A stretch of DNA of 37,158 bases from Candidatus Zixiibacteriota bacterium (GTDB lineage: Bacteria > Zixibacteria > MSB-5A5 > WJJR01). The notes beneath the pieces are model-generated. The model was not told the origin of the DNA. It saw nothing but the letters and a program-made list of their open reading frames with translations, and ran no database searches. Within the stretch, counting starts at the first letter, position 1. Each line of letters begins with the position of its first letter. Made by a program: the position numbers and the translations under genes. The DNA lies in assembly GCA_016235085.1 (NCBI GenBank), contig JACRMA010000142.1, forward strand, positions 1 through 37,158. The letters run 5' to 3'. Positions 24,066 to 31,780 of this stretch are shown here, piece by piece.

Positions 24066-25459
24066 GAGGCAACCCCCACAGCGTTAAGACCAGCGACGAT
24101 CCTGGGCGCCATGCGGTAGATCGAGCCCGCGCCAATGGTCATAATCAAATCACCGGGGCGCGCCATCTCGAGCGCCAGATTCACAACGTCGTCCAGTTGT
24201 CCGGCCAGATGGCTCCCGAGCGGAAATCGGGCCGATTTCAACTCGTCGGATATCAGAGCGGAAGTGACACCGGGCATCGGTTGTTCACGCGCGGGGTAGA
24301 TTGGCGCCAGGATCACACCGTCGGCACCAGACAAGACCTCGGCGAACTGGCGATAGAAATCGCGTGTGCGTGAGAACAGGTGCGGCTGGAAAATCGCGAT
24401 CAGCTTCCCCTTGCCATCCAGCCAGAGGCGGCCGGCAGCCAGCGCAGCTTTGACTTCCGTGGGATGATGACCGTAGTCATCGACGACGGTGATTCCCGAT
24501 TTCGCGCCGATGAGTTCGAACCGGCGTCCGACTCCCGTGAAACTGCGCAAGGCATCGTGAATGGCGCCGAATTCGATTTCCATTTCCAGGGCGGCCGCCG
24601 CGGCCGCGAGTGCGTTCTCGGCGTTGTGCCGTCCGGGCAGCATGACTTCGACATCCCCCACCCGCTTGCCATCGGCGTGCAACTCAAACCGGCCGGAGCG
24701 GGAGGTGAGATTCAAACCGACTGCGCGGACATCAGCCCCCTCCGAGAAACCATAAGTGCGGTGGCGGCGGTTGATGCGAGCATGAATCGCCGCGAGTGCG
24801 GGAGAATCGATATTGGTCAGCACGGAACCGTAGAAGGGCACGCGCTGGAAGAACTGAATAAAGTTATCCTGCAGGTCTGCCAGCCCCGAGTAACAGTCGA
24901 GGTGGTCCTCCTCGAGATTGGTGGCGAGTGCAATGGTCGGATGCAGGCAGAGAAACGAGTGATCGTACTCGTCGGCCTCGGCCACGAGATACTGGCTTTG
25001 CCCGACCTGCGCATTGGCATCGAGACTGATGACGCGTCCACCAACAATCACGGTGGGATCGAGACCGGCGCGCATCAGGATGTGGCCGATCATTGACGTC
25101 GTCGTTGTCTTGCCATGGGTGCCGGCGATGCCGACGGAGAATTTCAAGCGCATCAGCTCGCCGAGCATTTCGGCGCGGCGAATGACTGGGACACCCGTGC
25201 GCAGTGCCGCCGCCACTTCGGGATTGTCCGATTGCACCGCGGAGGAAATCACGACGACATCGGCGCCGGTTATGTGCGAGGCTTCATGGCTCAGATGCAC
25301 GGGGATGCCAAGATGCTTGAGGCGGTCAATGGTCTCGGACTCGGCGATATCGGAACCGGTGATCGAGAATCCCATGGCGAGCAGAACTTCCGCCATGCCG
25401 GACATACCAGCACCACCGATGCCGACGAAATGCAACCGTTTGACGCGACGCGCCCACAT
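24062..25459 (-). CDS. murC: UDP-N-acetylmuramate-L-alanine ligase
   Basis: MurC adds L-Ala to UDP-MurNAc with ATP, the first amino acid of the stem peptide, in the cytosol. The UDP-binding domain starts HFVGIGGAGMSGMAEVL. The ATP loop is GIAGTHGKTTTTSM, followed by the NLEEDHLDCY block and DDYGHHPTEV in the C-terminal domain. I chose ATG at 25459 (465 residues), 4 bp after the murG stop, since the residues encoded upstream belong to the end of murG in another frame. GGGGA lies about 11 nt upstream. The stop overlaps the ftsQ GTG start. Confidence 0.97.
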   Translation of the reverse strand: MWARRVKRLHFVGIGGAGMSGMAEVLLAMGFSITGSDIAESETIDRLKHLGIPVHLSHEASHITGADVVVISSAVQSDNPEVAAALRTGVPVIRRAEMLGELMRLKFSVGIAGTHGKTTTTSMIGHILMRAGLDPTVIVGGRVISLDANAQVGQSQYLVAEADEYDHSFLCLHPTIALATNLEEDHLDCYSGLADLQDNFIQFFQRVPFYGSVLTNIDSPALAAIHARINRRHRTYGFSEGADVRAVGLNLTSRSGRFELHADGKRVGDVEVMLPGRHNAENALAAAAAALEMEIEFGAIHDALRSFTGVGRRFELIGAKSGITVVDDYGHHPTEVKAALAAGRLWLDGKGKLIAIFQPHLFSRTRDFYRQFAEVLSGADGVILAPIYPAREQPMPGVTSALISDELKSARFPLGSHLAGQLDDVVNLALEMARPGDLIMTIGAGSIYRMAPRIVAGLNAVGVAS

Positions 25460-25463
25460 ATGG

Positions 25464-26570
25464 CTAATTGTCCCCAAGAATCGTCCTTTCGGCAAGAGAA
25501 ATGACGTGGGTCGCAATGCGATCGGCGGCATCGGGACGTCCCAGGGCGCGGCTGGCACGGCTCATGGCTTCCAGTCGGGAAGTGTCACTGAGCAGGCCGA
25601 CTGCCTGATCAAGCAATGAAACAGTTGGAAGCTGGCGATCCTCATACAGCATCGCCCCGCCGGCCTCAACCAGGACACGGGCGTTGTGGGTCTGATGGTC
25701 GGCCGTGGCGAATGGGAACGGCACCAGTATGGCCGGGCGTCCGACAACGGCGAGTTCGGAGATGGTCAGGGCACCGGCGCGGGCGATGATCACATCGGCG
25801 GCGACAAATGCCTCGGTCATGGCATCGGTGAATTCGAAGTCCCGTACCACCCATCCAGCGGCCGGGGTGTGATCCCAGTCTATGCTGTGGCGGCCTGTCT
25901 GCCAGAGCACGGTAATCGGTGGCTTCGGACAGTCCTTTTTGAGCGCTAAGGCGACATTCTGATTGATCGAGCGGGCGCCACCGGAGCCACCAGTGACCAG
26001 GATCACCCTCTCCCCTTCCGACATGCCCCAATTCTTGCGAGCGAGGTTGCGTGCCATTGTCGCCAGCCGGGGATCGACCGGGTTGCCGACGAGCTCGATT
26101 GACTTTGCCTTGGGCAATTGAGGGCGGGTTTGCTCGAAGGCAATGAAAACGGTTTGCGCTCTGGCGGAGAGCCAGCGGGTCACCAGACCTGGGAGGCGGT
26201 TTTGCTCCTGGAGCACATAGGGAATCCGGCGTGAGCGGGCGGCGCGAATCGGGAAGAAGGAGGCGTACCCGCCACAACCGATGGCGACATCGGGATGGAA
26301 CTCGGCCACGACCGTACGGGCCTGGCGGTTGGCGTGGATATTGCTCCAGAGGGCACCGAAGTTGCGCCAAATGCGGCTGCGCATGAATCCCCGCGCCGGC
26401 AGACCGATGTAGCGATATCCGCGTCCTGCGATCACCTTCGCTTCCAATCCTTTGTCACCACCGACGAACAAGAACTCTGCACGATCTTTTTGGCGGCTGA
26501 TGGCCTCCGCAATGCGGATGGCCGGAATCAAGTGCCCGCCGGTGCCACCCGCGGCCATCAGAACGCGCAT
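25464..26570 (-). CDS. murG: UDP-GlcNAc:lipid I N-acetylglucosaminyltransferase
   Basis: MurG transfers GlcNAc to lipid I on the cytoplasmic face of the inner membrane, giving lipid II. The lipid-acceptor domain opens with AAGGTGGHLIPAI. The donor-binding domain has GGSGGARSIN, ARAGALTISEL and FPFATADHQTHNA, the UDP-GlcNAc site. Length is 368 residues from ATG at 26570, which has AGGAG 4 nt upstream and lies 7 bp after the ftsW stop. It sits between ftsW and murC, the usual dcw order. Confidence 0.97.
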   Translation of the reverse strand: MRVLMAAGGTGGHLIPAIRIAEAISRQKDRAEFLFVGGDKGLEAKVIAGRGYRYIGLPARGFMRSRIWRNFGALWSNIHANRQARTVVAEFHPDVAIGCGGYASFFPIRAARSRRIPYVLQEQNRLPGLVTRWLSARAQTVFIAFEQTRPQLPKAKSIELVGNPVDPRLATMARNLARKNWGMSEGERVILVTGGSGGARSINQNVALALKKDCPKPPITVLWQTGRHSIDWDHTPAAGWVVRDFEFTDAMTEAFVAADVIIARAGALTISELAVVGRPAILVPFPFATADHQTHNARVLVEAGGAMLYEDRQLPTVSLLDQAVGLLSDTSRLEAMSRASRALGRPDAADRIATHVISLAERTILGDN

Positions 26571-26577
26571 GCCACTC

Positions 26578-27735
26578 CTACCACGACGACTCCCGGAACC
26601 GGGAGACATTCAGTACGACACCCCACGCCACTGCGGTGCATAGGAGCGAGGAACCGCCATAACTGACGAATGGGAGAGGCAGGCCGGTCGCCGGGGAAAT
26701 TCCGGTGACCACCGCCGCATTCAGTCCGGCATTGACCAGGAGCGATCCACCGATTCCGATGACCAGGAGGTAACCAAATCGATCGGGAGCGCGCGAGGCC
26801 ACTTTCCAGCCTCGGAAGACCAGAATTGCGAATGCCAACAAGACTCCGGTCATGCCTGCCAGGCCAAGCTCCTCCCCCACCGTGGCGAGGATGAAATCGG
26901 TGTGCGGCTCGGGGAGATACAGCATCTTCGCCCGGCCGTTTCCCAACCCTTTGCCAATCAAACCACCGGAACCGATCGCGATCTTGCTTTGCTGCACCTG
27001 ATAGGAACCGCCGGTGCTGCTGAGCCCGTTTTCCCAATCGTCGACACGGGCCTTTTTGTAGCCAAGTCCAAAGACCAGGATCACCGCGGCAAGAACGGCG
27101 ACAACCACCGCGGGCATCAGATGCCGCCAACGCGCGCCTGCCGCAATGAGCATGATCCCGATCGTGGCCCACGTGGTCAGGACGCCGGAGAACTCAGGCT
27201 CGAGAAGAAGCAGACCGCTCGCGATGACGAGGACGACCATGAGCGGGATCCAGCGCTTGAGGTTGGTGAGTTCTTCGCCCCGTTTCGCGAGGAAGGCGGC
27301 GGCGTAAAGAATCATTGCCAAACGGAAGGCTTCGAATGGCTGGAGATTGAACCAGCCGAGCGGAATCCAGCGGTGGGCGCCATTGACCGGGGGCGAGAAC
27401 AGAACCACGATCAGTCCGATCAAGCCGACAAGCAGCAGGGCCGGAGCTGACTTTCGCAGACGGCGGTAGTCGAATCGTGACAGGGCCAGCATGAGGAGCG
27501 CCGCCAGTACCCACCAGATCACCTGGCGTTTCCAGAAGAAACCGGGGGCGCCGTAGCGCTTCTCGGCGATCATCACGGATGCCGAGAGAACCATCACCGT
27601 GCCCAGACCCATGAGCGCCATTGTGGCCATCCAGATCCAGCGGTCGGCCTTGGGCATGGCCACGCGCGGAGTGGACGCGACGGCGGCATCGCCGACGGAA
27701 AACGGTGCGGTCCAGGTTGAGGGAATGGCAGACAT
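26578..27735 (-). CDS. ftsW: Peptidoglycan glycosyltransferase FtsW
   Basis: A SEDS-family polytopic membrane enzyme that polymerises lipid II into glycan strands at the septum with its partner FtsI. It has about ten hydrophobic segments in 385 residues. The catalytic Asp is in PEPHTDFI (Asp280), and NGAHRWI (118-124) and the C-terminal PFVSYGGSSL are typical. The usual QPSE motif reads QPFE (132-135), a Ser-to-Phe change. ATG at 27735 shares one base with the murD TGA (TGATG), and AGGA lies 9 nt upstream, so translation is coupled to murD. Confidence 0.96.
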   Translation of the reverse strand: MSAIPSTWTAPFSVGDAAVASTPRVAMPKADRWIWMATMALMGLGTVMVLSASVMIAEKRYGAPGFFWKRQVIWWVLAALLMLALSRFDYRRLRKSAPALLLVGLIGLIVVLFSPPVNGAHRWIPLGWFNLQPFEAFRLAMILYAAAFLAKRGEELTNLKRWIPLMVVLVIASGLLLLEPEFSGVLTTWATIGIMLIAAGARWRHLMPAVVVAVLAAVILVFGLGYKKARVDDWENGLSSTGGSYQVQQSKIAIGSGGLIGKGLGNGRAKMLYLPEPHTDFILATVGEELGLAGMTGVLLAFAILVFRGWKVASRAPDRFGYLLVIGIGGSLLVNAGLNAAVVTGISPATGLPLPFVSYGGSSLLCTAVAWGVVLNVSRFRESSW

Positions 27736-29174
27736 CAGGATTCCTGCGCCTCCCGCGCGAAGTCGAGTACGAGTTGCTTGAAGACACGTCCACGGTGCTC
27801 GTAGTTATCAAACTGATCAAAGCTGGCACAGCCGGGTGAAAGCAGTACGATATCGCCCGGCTGGGCGATCTCGGTGGCAGCGGCAAAGGCGTCATCGAAA
27901 CGGGGAACTGTGCGATACGGGATCTCCGTACCGAGTTCCACTTCGAGCTTGGGTGCCGCCTTTCCGGTGAAGACCAAAGCGCGAGCCCGCTTCTTCAACT
28001 CCGGAGCGAGAACACCAAAGTCGGTTCCCTTGTCGAGTCCACCCATGAGAATCACCAATGGCCGGTCAAATGAGACGATCGCCTTGGCAACGGCATCGGG
28101 ATTGGTGGCCTTGGAATCGTTGACGAAGGAAATGCTGTTCACGTCGGCCACATGTTCGAGCCGGTGCTCGACGCCGCGGAAGGATTGAAGTCCGCTCGAG
28201 ATTTCGTCGGGTGTGAGGCCATCGGCCAGGGCCATCGCGACAGCGGCGGCCGCGTTCATACGGTTGTGCTCACCGGGAGGGATCAAATTATTGGAGCCCG
28301 GAATCACGCCCGATGTCTTCCCCGTGTCGAAGCGGAGAAGCGCACCATCCAGCCAGACACCGGGAGAGACGCGTCCGGTGGCGGAAAACCACCAGCGGCG
28401 CGCCCGTCCGGTGGGGCGGTCCTTGTCCCATTGGACGAGCATCGAATCGTCGGCATTGAGAATGGCGGCATCAGCCGGCGTCTGGTTTTCAAATAGCCGG
28501 AATTTCAGACGAATGTATTCTTCGTAGGTGCCATGGCGGTCGAGATGATCGGGGGACAGATTCAGTAACGACCCCACGTGTGGACAGAAGTCCTGGATGC
28601 ACTCGAGTTGGAATGTCGATACCTCGAGGATGGCACGGTCGGCGGCAGTGAGGTTCGCGGCAAATTCGGAAAAAGCCCGGCCGATGTTTCCTCCAACCTC
28701 GGAGGATTTGCCCGCACTTTGGTAGATGGCACCGAGCCAGGCGGTGGTTGTGGTCTTACCGTTGGAACCGGTGACGGACAATACGGTACCGACCGTCAGC
28801 CAGTAGGCGACCTCGAGTTCCGAGAAGATCGGAAGGCCTCTCTGACGGGCGGAGGCGACCAGTGGATTGGCGGACAAGACTCCGGGACTGACAACCACGA
28901 AGTCGGCGTTGTCCAGCCCACGCATCGTGTGCCCACCGGTCTCAAAGGCGATGCGGTTCTGCTCGAGGGAGGCGACCTGAGTGGCAACGGCGGATCGATC
29001 CTTGGCTTCCGACACGAAGACGCGGGCCTTCGCGTCGCTGAGCATACGGGCAGCAGCCAGCCCGGAACGCGCCATGCCGATGATCAGCACGGACCGTCCC
29101 GCCACCCGATCCGCGAAGGGGCGGAGGTTGTCGGTTATGGTGCGACGGTCATCCAGTGCGCTGGCGAAGATCAT
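27735..29174 (-). CDS. murD: UDP-N-acetylmuramoyl-L-alanine-D-glutamate ligase
   Basis: MurD adds D-Glu to UDP-MurNAc-L-Ala using ATP. The N-terminal Rossmann-like domain has VLIIGMARSGLAAARML. The ATP loop is SVTGSNGKTTTTAWLG, followed by NLSPDHLDRHGTYEEY, and the C-terminal domain contains VNDSKATNPDAV. I chose ATG at 29174 (479 residues) because GAGGGA lies 6 nt upstream; an in-frame TTG two codons earlier is less well placed. It begins 27 bp after mraY and shares one base with ftsW. Confidence 0.97.
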   Translation of the reverse strand: MIFASALDDRRTITDNLRPFADRVAGRSVLIIGMARSGLAAARMLSDAKARVFVSEAKDRSAVATQVASLEQNRIAFETGGHTMRGLDNADFVVVSPGVLSANPLVASARQRGLPIFSELEVAYWLTVGTVLSVTGSNGKTTTTAWLGAIYQSAGKSSEVGGNIGRAFSEFAANLTAADRAILEVSTFQLECIQDFCPHVGSLLNLSPDHLDRHGTYEEYIRLKFRLFENQTPADAAILNADDSMLVQWDKDRPTGRARRWWFSATGRVSPGVWLDGALLRFDTGKTSGVIPGSNNLIPPGEHNRMNAAAAVAMALADGLTPDEISSGLQSFRGVEHRLEHVADVNSISFVNDSKATNPDAVAKAIVSFDRPLVILMGGLDKGTDFGVLAPELKKRARALVFTGKAAPKLEVELGTEIPYRTVPRFDDAFAAATEIAQPGDIVLLSPGCASFDQFDNYEHRGRVFKQLVLDFAREAQES

Positions 29175-29201
29175 TTGCAATCCCTCAGCAGAGTGATACC
29201 C

Positions 29202-30287
29202 TCAGCGAATCTTCAGGGTCGATAACGTGATCAGGGCGAAGATCGCACCCAGGATCCAGAATCGGACGACGACCTTTGGTTCGGGCCACCCCAGCAGCTC
29301 GAAGTGATGATGGATGGGAGCCATCTTGAAGACGCGCTGCCCGGTCCACTTGAAATACCCAACCTGAATAATTACCGATAGCGCCTCGGCAACGAAGACA
29401 CCGCCGAGGATGACCAGCAGCAATTCCTTCTTGGTGAGAACTGCCAGAGCGCCTATGGCACCACCGAGCGCCAGGGATCCGGTATCGCCCATGAAGACTT
29501 CAGCCGGATGGGAATTGAACCACAGAAAACCCAGGGCGGCGCCGACCGCGGCGCCGCAGTAGATGGTCAATTCTCCGACACCCGGAAGGAACGGGATCGA
29601 CAAGTAGCGTGAGAAGTCGACACGGCCGGAAACGTAGGCGATTCCAGCGAACGCGAGGAAGGCGATGGCCGAGAGTCCGATAGCCAAGCCATCGAGGCCA
29701 TCGGTCAGATTGACCGCATTCGATGTCCCGGAAACGATCAGGAGCACGAAGGGGATGAAGAAGATTCCCAGCGGGAGCACCAGATTCTTGAAGAAGGGAA
29801 CGTCTGTCTCCGTTGTGAATTGTGCCGTTGGCGGCCAGGCGTAGAGGATCACACCCAGAGCCAGTCCCAGGATCAATTGGCCTGCCATCTTCTTTTTCGC
29901 GACGAGTCCTTTGGACTGGCGACGAACGACCTTGAAGTAGTCGTCGACCCAGCCGATCAGGCCCATGCCGGCGGTGACGCCCACGATGAGCTGGATGTAG
30001 CGGTTGGTCAGATCAGCCCAGAGCAGGGTCGGGACGAGGATGGACAGGAGCACGATGAGACCTCCCATCGTCGGCGTTCCCTCTTTGGTATAATGCGACT
30101 TGGGACCTTCGCGACGGATGGACTGATTGACTTGATGGCGCTTGAGCGCCGCGATGATATAGGGGCCGAGCCAGATCGAAATGACGAGGGCGGTGACGAC
30201 GGCGTAAGCCGCACGAAATGTGATGTAGCGGAAAAGATTAAACACCGACACGGTGTCGTGCAGGGGATAAAGGAGGTGGTAGAGCAT
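29202..30287 (-). CDS. mraY: Phospho-N-acetylmuramoyl-pentapeptide transferase
   Basis: MraY moves phospho-MurNAc-pentapeptide onto undecaprenyl phosphate to form lipid I in the inner membrane. About ten hydrophobic segments fill 361 residues (E. coli has 360). Signature loops are SHYTKEGTPTMGG, the metal-site GWVDDYFK, NAVNLTDGLDGLA, FMGDTGSLALGG and MAPIHHHFEL, all intact. I chose ATG at 30287, with AGGAG 10 nt upstream, which gives the family length. The gene follows the C-terminal fragment of murF by about 60 bp. Confidence 0.97.
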   Translation of the reverse strand: MLYHLLYPLHDTVSVFNLFRYITFRAAYAVVTALVISIWLGPYIIAALKRHQVNQSIRREGPKSHYTKEGTPTMGGLIVLLSILVPTLLWADLTNRYIQLIVGVTAGMGLIGWVDDYFKVVRRQSKGLVAKKKMAGQLILGLALGVILYAWPPTAQFTTETDVPFFKNLVLPLGIFFIPFVLLIVSGTSNAVNLTDGLDGLAIGLSAIAFLAFAGIAYVSGRVDFSRYLSIPFLPGVGELTIYCGAAVGAALGFLWFNSHPAEVFMGDTGSLALGGAIGALAVLTKKELLLVILGGVFVAEALSVIIQVGYFKWTGQRVFKMAPIHHHFELLGWPEPKVVVRFWILGAIFALITLSTLKIR

Positions 30288-30346
30288 TGGTCGAGTTCTC
30301 CTGTCAGCGACAACCCGCCGGCCCGATCGGGCTGGCAAGCCAGATT

Positions 30347-30802
30347 CTACGGTTTCTTTTTTCCTGCCAGATGCTCGTGAACCCGAGCGACGATCTCTTC
30401 GAATTTCTCCGAGTGCGACGCCTTGAACAGGATGACGTCACCCGGTTGGACAAGCTGTTTGAGTGCAATGGCGGCGGCATCGCGATTTCGACACGTCACG
30501 ATCTGCGCGCCTCCCCCGCTCGATTGCAGCCTGGAGGTGTATTCCCTCGCCAACTCGCCGACCGTGATGACAATGTCCGCATGCCGCACGGCCTTCCGTC
30601 CGACACTGCGATGCCACTTCTTCTCGGATGGGCCCAGTTCGCGCATCGCTCCGAGGACGGCGATCCGGCGAGCGGCATTAGGCCACGCCGCGAGGGCCTC
30701 GAGCGCGGCGATGGTCGCCGTCGGACTGGCGTTATAGCAATCCTCCAGAAGAGTCACGCCTTTGATGCGTGTGAGCAGTGAACGCTGGCCCACCGGTTTC
30801 AC
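30347..30802 (-). CDS. murF: murF C-terminal fragment (after in-frame stop)
   Basis: This encodes the C-terminal substrate-binding domain of MurF: GVTLLEDCYNASPTATIAALEAL, then IAVLGAMRELG and ILFKASHSEKFEEIV. It is in the same frame as the upstream fragment and is separated from it only by a TAA at 30824-30826 and seven further codons. A possible restart is GTG at 30802 (151 residues), which has no ribosome binding site. Reading through the TAA would restore an ordinary 468-codon MurF. All visible family motifs are intact, so the sequence has not decayed. Confidence 0.85.
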   Translation of the reverse strand: MKPVGQRSLLTRIKGVTLLEDCYNASPTATIAALEALAAWPNAARRIAVLGAMRELGPSEKKWHRSVGRKAVRHADIVITVGELAREYTSRLQSSGGGAQIVTCRNRDAAAIALKQLVQPGDVILFKASHSEKFEEIVARVHEHLAGKKKP

Positions 30803-30823
30803 TTTGCGGAGGGCCGCAGCGAT

Positions 30824-31753
30824 TTACGCAAAGGGAATCTTGAAGTGACGGGCGACAGCGATCGCGGCGAGCGCATTGGCGGCATTGTGGCTTCCCGGCA
30901 ACGGAAGCTCAAATTGGTGGCGGCCATTGACGGTGAAGGCGATTCCACCGCGGGGCGACACCGTGACGCGGCCACAGATGAAATCGGCGTCACGACCGGT
31001 CGCGTAGGTGACGGTCTGGTGGTCCCAACGATCCCGCCAGCGCCGTTGAAAGGGGTCGTCATTATTCAGGAATGCGATGGTTGCGGGATCAGAGTGATCG
31101 AAAAGCTCGCGCTTGGCTTTGGCGATGGCCGCGAGCGAGCGCATCTGCAACAGGTGCGAGGGGGCGATGCGTGTGAGGACTCCCCATGCGGGTCGGACGA
31201 TTTCCGTCAGGCGCGCGATTTCGCCGGGAGAGGACATGCCGAATTCGAGCACACCAATGCTCTCCAAGCTCTGCGCCCGCTGATTCCGCGCCAGCAGCGT
31301 GAGCGGAATACCTATCAGGTTGTTGTAATTTCCGGGGGACTTGAAGACGCGGAATCGGGCCGCGAGGGCGGCGGCGATCAGTTCCTTGGTTGTGGTCTTG
31401 CCGACCGAACCGGTGACGGCGACATACCGCGTCGGGAACAGCTTGCGATATTCGGCGGCCAGGTCCCCCATCGCGGTGAGGGGATCGTCGACCCCGATCA
31501 CCGGAACCGGCCAGTTGCGCCAGCGTTTGGCACGAAGCCGGTCGGCGATCACCGCTACGGCGCCGTTTTCGACCGCCTGGCGGGCGAAGCGGTGCCCATC
31601 GACATTCGCACCCTGCAAGCAGACGAAGGCATTGCCGGGACGGATGGCGCGCGAGTTGATGCAGACCCCCCGGAATCCGGCCCGGGGGCTCCCTGCTTTG
31701 TCGATCTGCCCATTGGTAATCTGGCAGGCGCTCTCAACAGTCATAGTGATCAC
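30824..31753 (-). CDS. murF: murF N-terminal and ATPase domains, cut by an in-frame TAA
   Basis: MurF adds D-Ala-D-Ala to UDP-MurNAc-tripeptide, the last cytosolic step of precursor synthesis, and is normally essential. This part holds the UDP-binding domain and the central ATPase domain, with P-loop VTGSVGKTTTKEL (from residue 113), KSPGNYNNLIGIPLTLL and LPGSHNAANALAA. It ends HFKIPFA-stop at codon 310, just where the C-terminal domain should begin. The continuation lies in the same frame. TAA could derive from a single base change, for example from GAA. GTG at 31753 gives MITMTV, aligning well with known MurF N-termini; ATG at 31744 is an alternative. No Shine-Dalgarno sequence is evident. 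Real nonsense mutation, split protein and sequence error are all possible. Confidence 0.88.
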   Translation of the reverse strand: MITMTVESACQITNGQIDKAGSPRAGFRGVCINSRAIRPGNAFVCLQGANVDGHRFARQAVENGAVAVIADRLRAKRWRNWPVPVIGVDDPLTAMGDLAAEYRKLFPTRYVAVTGSVGKTTTKELIAAALAARFRVFKSPGNYNNLIGIPLTLLARNQRAQSLESIGVLEFGMSSPGEIARLTEIVRPAWGVLTRIAPSHLLQMRSLAAIAKAKRELFDHSDPATIAFLNNDDPFQRRWRDRWDHQTVTYATGRDADFICGRVTVSPRGGIAFTVNGRHQFELPLPGSHNAANALAAIAVARHFKIPFA

Positions 31754-31780
31754 AATAATATCGAAACGCGAAAACCGCGA

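Noticed and set aside
30089-30094. A perfect TATAAT on the plus strand
   Set aside because: It lies inside mraY, and no plus-strand gene follows it.
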